Of a stretch of DNA of 64,000 bases, positions 8,300-17,399 are shown piece by piece (within the stretch, counting starts at the first letter, position 1; every line of letters begins with the position of its first letter). Position numbers and translations under genes: made by a program. Below the pieces are notes generated by a model, which saw only the letters and a program-made list of their open reading frames with translations, searched no databases and had not been told where the DNA came from. This DNA comes from Orrella marina (GTDB taxonomy: Bacteria; Pseudomonadota; Gammaproteobacteria; Burkholderiales; Burkholderiaceae_B). Location: NCBI RefSeq assembly GCF_003058465.1, contig NZ_CP028901.1, forward strand, positions 2,914,001-2,978,000, read 5' to 3'.

Positions 8300-9397
8300 T
8301 CAGAGCTTGAAGTACTTCTTGCGGGCTTCGATAAAGTTGATGTCCGTTCCCTCGGTCTTGATTCTGACAATGTTGAGGGCCTTGGTGAAACTATCCAGTG
8401 TCTTCTTGGTCAGCGCATCACCCTTGTCACCGATCTCGCGCAACACTTCCACGGATGCCTCTGCACCGGCCTTCAGAATGCTGTCGGGGAACTGGGGAAT
8501 TGCAGTCACGCCATGCTGCTTGACCAGCACTTCCAGCGCACGCGGGTCATTGGCGGCAAAGTCAGATGCCACCTGGTCATACTCAGCCTGGCAGACATCG
8601 CGCACGAGCGCCTGAAGATCCTTGGGCAGTTCCTGGAACTTCTTCTTGTTGACAACACACTCGGTCGCCAAGCCTGGCTCCACAAAGCTGGTGGTGTAGT
8701 AAATCTTGCAGACTTTGTAAAAGCCCAGGGCCAGATCGTTATAGGGCCCCACGAATTCGGCGGCATCCAGCGTTCCTGACTGCAACGCCTGAAAAATCTC
8801 GCCAGCAGCCATGTTGGTGACCGATGCACCGAGCTTGGACCAGACCTGACCACCAAGGCCTGGCGTACGGAAACGCATGCCCTTGATATCGTCAAGACTC
8901 GTAATTTCTTTCTTGAACCAGCCACCAGCCTGCGTGCCCGTATCACCCGACAGAAAGCCCTGGAGTCCAAACTGGTCGTACACCTCGTCCCAAACCTCTT
9001 GTCCACCCAGATAGCGCACCCATGCAGCGAGTTCACGGCTGGTCATACCATATGGCACCCCCGTAAAGAATGACAGTGCAGGGCTCTTGTTCTGCCAGTA
9101 ATAGGCTGCACCGTGCGACATCTCGGCACCGCCATCAATCACAGCGTCGATCGACTGAAGAGGTGGGACCAGTTCACCTGCGGAATACACCTGCACAGTC
9201 AGACGCCCACCGGAAGCCTGCGTGATGCGATCACCTAGACGCTGGGCTCCGACACCAAGACCCGGGAAATTCTTAGGCCAGGTCGTGACCATCCGCCACG
9301 TAATCTTGTTCTGGGAGAGTGCGGGAGTCGCAACAGTTGCCAGGCCAGCTACACCGGCTCCAGCCACACCTTTACGGATAAAGGAACGCCTATTCAT
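8300..9397 (-). CDS. TRAP transporter receptor, DctP/TakP type, Tat-exported
   Basis: A 365-residue periplasmic solute receptor for a TRAP carrier. It begins with a twin-arginine signal (RRSFIRKG, then a hydrophobic stretch ending near TPALSQ), as is common for this branch. The mature part opens with ITWRMVTTWPKNFPGLGVGAQRL and contains RFRTPGLGGQVWSKLGAS and AAEFVGPYNDLALGFYKVCKIYY, which resemble TakP-type receptors for 2-oxo or hydroxy monocarboxylates. It is convergent to dctQM rather than in their operon, with two terminators between. The ligand is inferred from family resemblance only. Confidence 0.9.
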   Translation of the reverse strand: MNRRSFIRKGVAGAGVAGLATVATPALSQNKITWRMVTTWPKNFPGLGVGAQRLGDRITQASGGRLTVQVYSAGELVPPLQSIDAVIDGGAEMSHGAAYYWQNKSPALSFFTGVPYGMTSRELAAWVRYLGGQEVWDEVYDQFGLQGFLSGDTGTQAGGWFKKEITSLDDIKGMRFRTPGLGGQVWSKLGASVTNMAAGEIFQALQSGTLDAAEFVGPYNDLALGFYKVCKIYYTTSFVEPGLATECVVNKKKFQELPKDLQALVRDVCQAEYDQVASDFAANDPRALEVLVKQHGVTAIPQFPDSILKAGAEASVEVLREIGDKGDALTKKTLDSFTKALNIVRIKTEGTDINFIEARKKYFKL

Positions 9398-9762
9398 TTG
9401 GGAGTCTCCATCTGGGATTAATGCAACGAAACTTGAAGATTATATGCAGCCACCCAATCGGTCACCTCAAGACAAACCCTTATAGAGGCTCTCCCGTATA
9501 GGTTTCTCGTGTCGTTCTAACGGGAGATTTCGCGGCTCAAAGCCTGGGCCTGACACGTTGCCGCACCAACGATCCGGGTCTCGCCGCCACGCCCGTCCAG
9601 ATGGTGCGCGCAGGTCGGCCGAGCAGTGCCTGGGACAGAAAACGACCGCGTACCGCCCGACTCTGCTGTCATGGTCATGTCATGAACACTCCACATAATG
9701 CGCTCTGAACTGACCGGGTCACTGTGCCGGTCCCGATCCTGTTTTTTCAACGGAGCAACAAG
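9398..9762. other. divergent promoter region between dctP and phnD
   Basis: No convincing gene is seen in these 365 bases. The spacer must hold the promoters of both divergent genes. An 8-bp inverted repeat, TCTCCCGT (9490-9497) with ACGGGAGA (9520-9527), is the clearest structure and could be an operator. An antisense ORF at 9517-9750 lacks any recognisable motif and is treated as chance. Confidence 0.5.
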
Positions 9763-10713
9763 ATGCGTGTTGTATCAAAGGTCGTGCTTGGCCTCATTTC
9801 CGCGGCGGTTTCCTTCAGCGCAGTTGCAATGGATCCGCGATTCAAAGACAGCGATGGTGATCTGGTAGCAGACACCCCCACCAATTCCGCCGACTGGATT
9901 GATCCACCTGTGCTGGTGTTTGCGTACACACCGGTTGAAGATCCGGCCGTCTACGCCAAGGTATGGGAAGAGTTCGTTGACCATCTGGCAACCATGACGG
10001 GCAAGAAGGTCCAGTTCTTCCCGGTGCAAAGCAACGCAGCCCAGCTTGAGGCGATGCGTGCAGGCCGCCTGCATGTGGCCGGATTCAACACGGGATCGAA
10101 TCCGATCGCTGTGAACTGTGCAGGATTTGTGCCCTTTGCCATGATGGCCTCAAAAGACAATGCGTTTGGCTACGAAATGGAGATCATCACCTTCCCGGGC
10201 AGTGGCATCTCCAAGGTCGAAGACATCAAGGGCAAGAAGATGGCTTTCACATCTGAAACCTCGAACTCGGGTTTCAAGGCTCCTTCTGCGCTGCTTAAAG
10301 ACAAGTTCAAGATGGAAGCTGGCAAAGATTTCGAAGCGGTATTCTCCGGCAAGCACGACAATTCCATTCTGGGCGTTGCCAACCAGGACTACCCGGCTGC
10401 CGCCATCGCCAACTCGGTCAAACAGCGTATGATCGCGCGCGATGCGGTCAAACCAGAGCAAATCGAGGTGATCTACAAGTCCGAAACATTTCCGACAACC
10501 GGATACGGCCATGTCTACAACCTCAAGCCTGAGTTAGCGCAGAAGGTCAAGGATGCTTTCTTCAGCTTCGACTGGGAAGGGACGGGATTGCAGAATGAGT
10601 TCACCAAGTCGCAACCGCCGCAAGAGAAGTTCATGCCCATCACGTACAAGGAACACTGGTCAGTCGTGCGCGATATCGACCGTGCGATGGGCGTAACCTA
10701 CGCCTGCAAGTAA
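9763..10713 (+). CDS. phnD: phosphonate-type ABC transporter substrate-binding protein (PhnD)
   Basis: A 316-residue periplasmic binding protein of the PhnD/PtxB family, delivering phosphonate, phosphite or a related oxyanion to the PhnCE importer. A signal peptide covers residues 1-22. Right after it lies an Asp-rich D-S-D-G-D loop (residues 29-33), like an EF-hand calcium site, which many environmental PhnD proteins carry. Binding-fold blocks include VFAYTPVEDPAVYAKVW, AGRLHVAGFNTGSNP and AFTSETSNSGFKAPSALL. The ATG at 9763 is chosen because GGAG precedes it by 7 bases and it gives a clean signal peptide; an ATG at 9724 would add 13 residues. It leads a four-gene operon. Confidence 0.9.
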   Translation: MRVVSKVVLGLISAAVSFSAVAMDPRFKDSDGDLVADTPTNSADWIDPPVLVFAYTPVEDPAVYAKVWEEFVDHLATMTGKKVQFFPVQSNAAQLEAMRAGRLHVAGFNTGSNPIAVNCAGFVPFAMMASKDNAFGYEMEIITFPGSGISKVEDIKGKKMAFTSETSNSGFKAPSALLKDKFKMEAGKDFEAVFSGKHDNSILGVANQDYPAAAIANSVKQRMIARDAVKPEQIEVIYKSETFPTTGYGHVYNLKPELAQKVKDAFFSFDWEGTGLQNEFTKSQPPQEKFMPITYKEHWSVVRDIDRAMGVTYACK

Positions 10714-10746
10714 CCCTGCAAGTATCTGGTCGCTCAGGAGTCGAAC

Positions 10747-11568
10747 GTGCTGGAAATCAAAGGGCTGCTGAAGTCCTACGCCACTGGTGACAAGGCCCTT
10801 CACGGAGTTGATCTCAACCTGGCATCAGGAGAGGTCATTGGCCTGATCGGCCCATCAGGCGCTGGAAAGTCAACACTGATCCGGTGCATCAATCGGCTGG
10901 TTGAACCGACCTCTGGCACTATCACAATCGGCAATCAGCAAGGAACGGCGCTCGGACAGCGTTCGCTGCGCCTCTGGCGCCGGCGCATCGGCATGATCTT
11001 TCAGGAGTTCGCGCTGGTCGAGCGACTGACGGTCATGGAGAATGTCTTGTCCGGTCGACTCGGCCATACCGGGTTCTGGGCGAGCTGGTTTCGGCGTTTC
11101 GATTCTGCCGACATCGCCAGAGCATACGATCTGCTGGAGCGAGTCGGACTCTCTGGCATGGAGAACAAGCGTGCCGATACCTTATCGGGTGGTCAACGGC
11201 AACGGGTCGGGATCGCCAGAGCACTGATTCAGGCCCCAGACCTTCTGCTGGTAGACGAACCGACTGCAAGTCTGGACCCCAAGACCTCGCGTCAGATCAT
11301 GCGCCTGATTGTCGATCTCTGCCAGGAGCAAGGACTGGCAGCCATCATCAATATTCACGATGTGGTCCTGGCAACCGAGTTTCTACCCAGAATCGTTGGC
11401 CTCAAGAAAGGTCAGATCGTGTTTGACGGCCCTGCGTCCCAAGTGAACGAGTCGGTACTGGGCATGATTTATGGCCAGGAAGACTGGTCCGCACTGACCC
11501 GACGCCTCGATCAACAACGCGAGCACGCGACCAGAGAGGAAATCGTGGTGCCGGAACTTTCAGCATGA
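10747..11568 (+). CDS. phnC: phosphonate ABC transporter ATP-binding protein (PhnC)
   Basis: A 273-residue ABC ATPase. The Walker A motif GPSGAGKS is at residues 35-42, the signature [15 protein letters not shown] near 149 and the Walker [13 protein letters not shown] follows. The block [11 protein letters not shown] and the long helical insert after the Q-loop are usual in PhnC. The GTG start at 10747 is preceded by CAGGAG. Its stop overlaps the start of the first permease by four bases, as in a coupled operon. It energises uptake through the two PhnE-type permeases. Confidence 0.93.
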   Translation: MLEIKGLLKSYATGDKALHGVDLNLASGEVIGLIGPSGAGKSTLIRCINRLVEPTSGTITIGNQQGTALGQRSLRLWRRRIGMIFQEFALVERLTVMENVLSGRLGHTGFWASWFRRFDSADIARAYDLLERVGLSGMENKRADTLSGGQRQRVGIARALIQAPDLLLVDEPTASLDPKTSRQIMRLIVDLCQEQGLAAIINIHDVVLATEFLPRIVGLKKGQIVFDGPASQVNESVLGMIYGQEDWSALTRRLDQQREHATREEIVVPELSA

Positions 11569-12377
11569 GTGCCCACCCCGCCCGGGCATACCCAATCACC
11601 TGGCGCAAGCCAGCGTGGATTGCGTCACCTGTTCTACGCTGGAGCCTGATTCTGGGCGCTTTGCTCTACCTGTTTCTCGGGCTGTCTTCGCTGGAAGTGA
11701 ACTGGACCCGGATTGCGCAAGGCTGGGAGCGTGGCTGGCGATTCATCAGCGCTTTTGGTTCGCCTGATTTCACGTCCCGCTGGAGCGACATCCGCACAGG
11801 GTTTATCGAAAGCCTCACCATGACGGTCACTGCAACGGTCACTGGCGTGATGCTATCCATTCCGTTCGCTGTGGGTGCAGCGCGCAATCTGGCCAATCGC
11901 TGGGTTTACCTGTTTTGCAGAGGCTTCATCGCGTTGTCGAGGACTTTGAACGAGATCATTGTGGCCATTCTGCTGGTGGCGATGTTCGGGCTTGGACCGT
12001 TTGCCGGGTATCTGACGCTGACATTTGCAACGATCGGATTCATGGCCAAGCTACTCGCCGAGGATATCGAAGAGATCGACACCAGCCAGCTCGAGGCATT
12101 ACGTTCCACAGGGGCCAGCTTCATGCAATGGCTGGACTTTGCGGTGCTGTCTCAGGTAAAGCCCCGACTGGTCGGCCTATCACTCTACCGTCTGGACATC
12201 AATTTTCGTGAGTCGTCCGTCATCGGGATCGTTGGTGCGGGCGGCGTGGGGGCAACCTTGAACACGGCAATGGATCGCTATGAATACGATTCGGCGGCTG
12301 CCATTCTCCTGATCATCATCGCAATCGTGTTTGCAACTGAGTACGTCTCAAGTCTGATCCGAAAGCGGCTACAGTGA
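11565..12377 (+). CDS. phnE: phosphonate ABC transporter permease (PhnE, first copy)
   Basis: A 270-residue inner-membrane permease of the PhnE family. It contains an N-terminal anchor helix, the [27 protein letters not shown] block, the coupling-loop [24 protein letters not shown] and the family ending block [20 protein letters not shown]. It begins with an ATGA overlap with phnC and ends with a GTGA overlap with the second permease. The two permeases probably pair as a heterodimer. Confidence 0.92.
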   Translation: MSAHPARAYPITWRKPAWIASPVLRWSLILGALLYLFLGLSSLEVNWTRIAQGWERGWRFISAFGSPDFTSRWSDIRTGFIESLTMTVTATVTGVMLSIPFAVGAARNLANRWVYLFCRGFIALSRTLNEIIVAILLVAMFGLGPFAGYLTLTFATIGFMAKLLAEDIEEIDTSQLEALRSTGASFMQWLDFAVLSQVKPRLVGLSLYRLDINFRESSVIGIVGAGGVGATLNTAMDRYEYDSAAAILLIIIAIVFATEYVSSLIRKRLQ

Positions 12378-13204
12378 GTCCCGCCATGACCTCCGAACTG
12401 AACAGCGCTCATCAGACAGTCTGGCGCTATCGCACCACCCGACAAGAGTGGACCCGGTATGCACTCTGGTTCGCAGGCACCTTGCTGTTTGTCTGGTGCT
12501 TCCAGGTGATGACCGCCCAGACGATCTGGGCGTTTGTGAGTGACGCGCCGCGGCAGGCGGTGGATATCTCATCACGCATGATGCCACCTGACTGGGCGTC
12601 GACCAGTGACCTGCTCTGGCCGCTTTGGGAAACACTCAATATTGCGACCCTGGGCACACTGCTTGGCGTCGTCATCGCCACACCAGTCGCATTTCTAGCC
12701 GCAAGGAACACGACCCCCAGTCAGTGGCTCACCCGACCGGCAGCACTACTGATCACAGTCGCTTCACGTTCAATCAACTCGCTCATCTGGGCGCTGCTCC
12801 TCGTAGCCATCATGGGGCCTGGTCCACTCGCCGGCATATTTGCCATTGCATTACGGTCAATCGGATTTATCGGCAAGCTTCTCTACGAGGCAATTGAAGA
12901 AGTTCACGACGCGCCCATTCAAGCCATACGCAGCACGGGCGCAGGATCGGCCCAGACATTAGTGTGGGCGATCACGCCACAAGTGGCACCCACGCTCGCT
13001 GGTATCACAGTGTTTCGCTGGGATATCAACATCCGGGAGTCTGCAGTACTCGGTCTCGTGGGTGCTGGTGGAATCGGCATGAAGCTTGAGTCCGCACTCA
13101 ACACGCTGGCGTGGCCCAAAGTGTCCATGATTCTGATTGCCATCCTGGCGACCGTAGCAATCAGTGAGTGGATTTCGGCTGTCGTGCGCAAAAAACTCAT
13201 TTGA
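12374..13204 (+). CDS. phnE: phosphonate ABC transporter permease (PhnE, second copy)
   Basis: A 276-residue permease homologous to its upstream neighbour. Matching blocks are WETLNIATLGTLLGVVIATPVAFLAARN, QAIRSTGAGSAQTLVWAITPQ and NIRESAVLGLVGAGGIGMKLE. The GTG at 12374 overlaps the stop of the first permease; an ATG at 12386 is an alternative. It is the last gene of the phnDCEE unit. No C-P lyase, phosphonatase or phosphite dehydrogenase gene is found in the window. Confidence 0.92.
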   Translation: MSPAMTSELNSAHQTVWRYRTTRQEWTRYALWFAGTLLFVWCFQVMTAQTIWAFVSDAPRQAVDISSRMMPPDWASTSDLLWPLWETLNIATLGTLLGVVIATPVAFLAARNTTPSQWLTRPAALLITVASRSINSLIWALLLVAIMGPGPLAGIFAIALRSIGFIGKLLYEAIEEVHDAPIQAIRSTGAGSAQTLVWAITPQVAPTLAGITVFRWDINIRESAVLGLVGAGGIGMKLESALNTLAWPKVSMILIAILATVAISEWISAVVRKKLI

Positions 13205-13319
13205 TCCCCTCAGATCCCCTTGTAAACCCTGACTTTTCAGAAGTGCGACTACGTGCCTAGAATGGTCCGTCCGGCAATGTTCGCGTTGCCGTCCACCCTA
13301 TTCTAAGAACGGAGACAAT

Positions 13320-14270
13320 ATGAAAAAGGTCACTAAGCTCAGCCTGGGCGTCCTCGCTGTTACTGCGGCCCTTGCCGGCGCGCCAGCCAGTGCTCAACAA
13401 CTCACCATGATGACTGGCCCTCAGGGCGGTGTGTGGGTACCACTCGGCGGTGCGCTCAAAGGCATGTGGGAGAAAGCCATTCCTGGTCTGTCCATCACCT
13501 CCAGCCCTGGAGCTGGTATCGCAAACGTACGTGGTGTAGATGAAGGCAAGGCACAGATCGGCTTCTCGAACTCCAGCAGCGCCGTAGACGGCTTGCTCGG
13601 TAAGCCGCCCTTCAAGAACAAGACTACTAAAGTCTGTCAGCTTGCAAACCTGTATCCACAATTCTTTCAGGTGGTTGCCCAGAAAGACGCTAACGTGAAC
13701 TCCTTTGCAGACTTCAAGGGCAAACGTGTCGTCACCCAGCCACGCGGTAACACCGGTGAAGCCCTGACTGCCATGGTGATGGACATCAACGGCATGACCT
13801 ATGATGACCTGGCCAGAATGAACTTCCAGGCCGGTTACACCGATGCTGTCTCGATGATGAAGGACGGTCACGTCGACATCTTCACCCTTGGCACGGCTGC
13901 CCCATCGTCTGCCGTCATGGATCTGGCGAACTCACGTGATGTGGTCATGGTTCCGGCCGACGACAAGACACTGAACGCGATGCGGGAGATCAATCCTGCG
14001 TACACCAAGCTGATCATCAAGGCGGGCACCTACCCAGGACAAACCGCAGACGTTCCTGCAATCGGCTACTACACCCACCTGATCGTCGCCTGCGACCTGC
14101 CAGAAGACATGGTTTATCAGATGGTCAAGACCATGACCGAGAATATTGATTCCATGGCAGCCGTCAACAAGGGCATGGCCAGCCTGACAGCCAAGGACAT
14201 GGCTGCAGACATGGGCGTGAAACTTCACCCTGGTGCCGAGAAGTTCTACAAAGAAGTCGGCGCACTTTGA
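13320..14270 (+). CDS. TAXI-type TRAP transporter solute receptor
   Basis: A 316-residue periplasmic receptor of the TAXI family, with a Sec signal ending near PASAQQ. The first mature block LTMMTGPQGGVWVPLGGALKGMWEKAIPGL and the later AGIANVRGVDEGKAQIGFSNSS are characteristic. It is preceded by CGGAGA seven bases before the ATG. It is followed after about 30 bases by the fused TRAP permease, giving a complete TAXI-TRAP uptake system. The next gene, a 2-hydroxyacid oxidase, suggests that lactate or a similar acid is the cargo; that is inference. Confidence 0.9.
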   Translation: MKKVTKLSLGVLAVTAALAGAPASAQQLTMMTGPQGGVWVPLGGALKGMWEKAIPGLSITSSPGAGIANVRGVDEGKAQIGFSNSSSAVDGLLGKPPFKNKTTKVCQLANLYPQFFQVVAQKDANVNSFADFKGKRVVTQPRGNTGEALTAMVMDINGMTYDDLARMNFQAGYTDAVSMMKDGHVDIFTLGTAAPSSAVMDLANSRDVVMVPADDKTLNAMREINPAYTKLIIKAGTYPGQTADVPAIGYYTHLIVACDLPEDMVYQMVKTMTENIDSMAAVNKGMASLTAKDMAADMGVKLHPGAEKFYKEVGAL

Positions 14271-14299
14271 TCTGTTGAACTGACAACCAGGATGTGAAC

Positions 14300-16198
14300 A
14301 TGAGCACTGTTGTTTCGGATGAAAAGAGCGCACTGGATCCAAGCTCGCGCTTCATGAAGTTGCTGGTCACCGTCATCGCAGTATCGATGTCGCTGTACCA
14401 CATGTATGTTGCGGGTTTCGGGCCACCTGAGGCGATCATCTTCCGGGGCACTCACCTCATGTTCGCACTTGCCCTGGTCTTTCTGCTATTTCCCACCAAG
14501 GGCGGTAACAGCCGGGCATGGCGTTCCTACGACATGCTGCTGCTGGCACTGGGCCTTGGTGGGGTTTTACATATCTTCGTCAATTACGAAGCTTTTACAT
14601 ACCGAATCATCTACATCGATGACCTCACCACAGGCGACAAATTCTGGGGGGTCATCATGGTGTTTATTGTCCTCGAGGCAACACGACGCATCATCGGCTG
14701 GGCCCTACCGATCACGGCCATGGTGTTCGTCGGGTACGCAGCCATCTTCACGCAAGTCAAGCTCCCTGTCCTGCTCGAACAGCTTTACCTTTCCACCGAA
14801 GGCATTTTCGGGTCCACGCTCGGGGTATCAGCCGCCTACGTGATGCTCTTCGTGATCTTTGGCGCGTTCATGGAAAAAAGCGGCACTGGACGCCTTTTCA
14901 TGGATTTTTCCATGTCTTTGACCGGCAAAAGTGCCGGTGGACCTGGCAAGGTTGCCATCGTCAGTTCATCCATGTTTGGTACGGTCTCCGGTAGTGCTGT
15001 CGCCAACGTCATGGTGACCGGCCCCATCACGATTCCACTCATGAAGCGCACTGGCTTTCGGGCCCCGTTTGCGGCTGCAGTGGAATCAGTTGCGTCCACT
15101 GGTGGCCAGATCATGCCGCCCGTCATGGGGGCTGTCGCGTTTGTGATGGCAGAGTTTCTGGCGGTGCCGTATCTCCAGATCACCATCTGGGCGATTGTGC
15201 CCGCCGCGTTGTATTACCTTTCAGTATTCTTTGCCGTGCACTTTGAAGCCAAGCGCTATCGGCTTGCCGGGATCCCTGAGGAGGAGCTGCCCAAGCTGTG
15301 GCAGGTCATGATGGTCCGAGGTCAGCTATTTATACCGATGTTCGTCATCCTGATTGGTCTGGTTCTCGGATATTCGGCACCAATGTGCGCACTCGTTGCC
15401 GCGATCGCCTGCCTTCCCGTTGCGATGCTGAAAAAAGCCACTCGTAAGGATCTGACCTGGCGCACCCCCATCCAGGCGCTTGAAGAAGGCGCTCGTGGCG
15501 CCCTGTCTGTCGCCATGGCCTGTGCCTGTGCTGGCCTTGTGATCGGCTCCATCACCATCACCGGTCTGGGCATCGTGTTCACGCAAATCGTGATTGAACT
15601 GGCCAACAACCACGTGCTTCTGGCATTGATTGTGACGGCGCTGGCCGGCATTATCCTGGGCATGGGCATGCCGACCACACCCGCTTACATCGTGATGGTC
15701 GCCTTGCTGGTACCTGCTCTGATCAAGATGGGCATTGTGGCGCCAGCCGCTCACCTGTTTGCCTTGTACTTTGCGATCCTGTCGGCTATTACTCCACCCG
15801 TTGCCCTGTCTGTCTTTGCTGCAGCGGGCATTGCCAACGCCAACATGTGGAGTGCCGGGCTGGCTGCAGTACGTGCGGCGGCGCCTGCCTACATCGTTCC
15901 GTTCATGTTCGTCTACGAACCGGCTCTGCTGTTCATCCTGGATGAGGACCAGAGTTGGTATCACGCCGTGTGGCCGATTGCAACCGCCTGTATCGGGGTC
16001 ATCGCGCTGGCAGGCGGTCTGTTTGGCTGGATGATCGGCCATGCAAACATGGTCCAGCGTGTGTTGCTGGTCGTGGGAGCATTGAGTCTGATCAAGCCCG
16101 GGGGCCTGACTGATCTGATCGGATTTGGCATACTAGCGGCTGCTTTAGTCTGGCAGTCACTGGAGCGGCGTAAAGCACCGCTTCCACAAACATCCTGA
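14300..16198 (+). CDS. fused 4TM/12TM TRAP transporter permease
   Basis: A 632-residue permease in which the small (DctQ) and large (DctM) modules are fused, the form that always partners TAXI receptors. The N-terminal third carries about four to five helices, then the DctM blocks GRLFMDFSMSLTGKSAGGPGKVAIVSS, FGTVSGSAVANVMVTGPITIP and ASTGGQIMPPVMGAVAFVMAEF. Near the C-terminus LGMGMPTTPAYIVMVALLVPAL and AITPPVALSVFAAAGIA are also typical. An in-frame GTG lies at 14294; the ATG at 14300 has the better spacing to the AGGATG site. Confidence 0.94.
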   Translation: MSTVVSDEKSALDPSSRFMKLLVTVIAVSMSLYHMYVAGFGPPEAIIFRGTHLMFALALVFLLFPTKGGNSRAWRSYDMLLLALGLGGVLHIFVNYEAFTYRIIYIDDLTTGDKFWGVIMVFIVLEATRRIIGWALPITAMVFVGYAAIFTQVKLPVLLEQLYLSTEGIFGSTLGVSAAYVMLFVIFGAFMEKSGTGRLFMDFSMSLTGKSAGGPGKVAIVSSSMFGTVSGSAVANVMVTGPITIPLMKRTGFRAPFAAAVESVASTGGQIMPPVMGAVAFVMAEFLAVPYLQITIWAIVPAALYYLSVFFAVHFEAKRYRLAGIPEEELPKLWQVMMVRGQLFIPMFVILIGLVLGYSAPMCALVAAIACLPVAMLKKATRKDLTWRTPIQALEEGARGALSVAMACACAGLVIGSITITGLGIVFTQIVIELANNHVLLALIVTALAGIILGMGMPTTPAYIVMVALLVPALIKMGIVAPAAHLFALYFAILSAITPPVALSVFAAAGIANANMWSAGLAAVRAAAPAYIVPFMFVYEPALLFILDEDQSWYHAVWPIATACIGVIALAGGLFGWMIGHANMVQRVLLVVGALSLIKPGGLTDLIGFGILAAALVWQSLERRKAPLPQTS

Positions 16199-16223
16199 GA
16201 CTGCCGTCTTCACCGGTTTTGTC

Positions 16224-17381
16224 ATGCCAACGATCACCAACATAGAAGATCTGCGCGTACTCGCTCAAAAACGGGTACCGCGCATGTTTTACGACTACGC
16301 CGATTCGGGCTCATGGACCGAGTCGACCTACCAGAACAATGAAAGCGACTTCCAGAAGATCAAGCTTCGTCAGCGGATTCTGGTGAACATGGAGAATCGC
16401 AGTACACAGACCACCATGATCGGGCAGCAGGTTGCCATGCCAGTAGCCATTGCGCCGACAGGACTGACCGGGATGCAGCATGCCGATGGCGAGATTCTGG
16501 CTGCCCGCGCGGCCAAGGAGTTTGGCATCCCCTTCACGCTGTCGACCATGAGTATCTGCTCGATTGAAGACGTATCGGAGCAGACAGGACGACATCCGTT
16601 CTGGTTTCAGCTCTATGTCATGAAAGACCGGGATTTCATTGAAAGACTCATCGAACGAGCCAAGACAGCCGGGTGTTCCGCACTGGTGCTCACGCTGGAC
16701 CTGCAGATTCTCGGTCAACGTCACAAAGATATTCGTAACGGCCTGAGCGCACCACCTAAACTGACTCTCAAGAATATTCTGAACATCGCGACAAAACCTC
16801 GCTGGGCCATGGGCATGCTGGGAACGTCCAGAAGACAGTTCGGAAACATCGTCGGCCACGTCAAGGGAGTGACCGACATGAGCAGGCTCAGCGAATGGAC
16901 CGCATCTCAGTTTGACCCACGCCTGAACTGGCAGGACGTGGAATGGATCAAGAAACTCTGGGGTGGCAAACTGATCCTGAAGGGCATCATGGATGTGGAG
17001 GATGCCCGTCTTGCAGTGGAGACCGGGGCTGACGCCATCATCGTCAGCAACCACGGTGGACGTCAACTCGACGGCGCAGACTCGAGTATCAATGCATTGC
17101 CAGCAATTGTCGATGCGGTCGGCAACCGTATCGAAGTCCATATGGATGGCGGAGTACGTAGCGGGCAGGATGTCCTGAAGGCCCGCGCACTTGGCGCCCA
17201 GGGGTGCTACATTGGCAGGGCCTTTTTATATGGCCTTGGTGCGATGGGACAGGAGGGTGTCAGCAAAACGCTCGAGATCATTCACAAAGAACTGGATCTC
17301 ACCATGGCGTTTTGTGGGCATACCAACATCGAAACCGTCGACAAGCGTATCCTGTTGCCTGGCACCTTTCCCACACCCTGA
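16224..17381 (+). CDS. lldD: FMN-dependent alpha-hydroxy-acid dehydrogenase (lactate dehydrogenase type)
   Basis: A 385-residue TIM-barrel flavoprotein of the L-lactate dehydrogenase / glycolate oxidase family, oxidising a 2-hydroxyacid to the 2-oxoacid. The FMN block PVAIAPTGLTGMQHADGE, the substrate/flavin segment FWFQLYVMKDRDF and the catalytic SNHGGRQLDGA with His277 are all present, followed by VHMDGGVRSGQDVLKARALGA. It lies 25 bases behind the TAXI-TRAP permease, so uptake and oxidation are probably linked. The exact acid (lactate, mandelate or other) cannot be read from the sequence, so the symbol is provisional. Confidence 0.85.
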   Translation: MPTITNIEDLRVLAQKRVPRMFYDYADSGSWTESTYQNNESDFQKIKLRQRILVNMENRSTQTTMIGQQVAMPVAIAPTGLTGMQHADGEILAARAAKEFGIPFTLSTMSICSIEDVSEQTGRHPFWFQLYVMKDRDFIERLIERAKTAGCSALVLTLDLQILGQRHKDIRNGLSAPPKLTLKNILNIATKPRWAMGMLGTSRRQFGNIVGHVKGVTDMSRLSEWTASQFDPRLNWQDVEWIKKLWGGKLILKGIMDVEDARLAVETGADAIIVSNHGGRQLDGADSSINALPAIVDAVGNRIEVHMDGGVRSGQDVLKARALGAQGCYIGRAFLYGLGAMGQEGVSKTLEIIHKELDLTMAFCGHTNIETVDKRILLPGTFPTP

Positions 17382-17399
17382 CCAATCGCGGGGTCTTCG

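Noticed and set aside
13272-13291. Hairpin CGGCAA/TTGCCG before the TAXI receptor gene
   Set aside because: Only six base pairs with an 8-base loop; common by chance and without other support.
13257-13871. 204-codon antisense ORF over the TAXI receptor gene
   Set aside because: Shadow frame; the plus-strand receptor is clearly the gene.
15326-16042. 238-codon antisense ORF rich in His, Gln and Asp
   Set aside because: Composition is that of a reversed membrane-protein gene; it lies wholly inside the TRAP permease.
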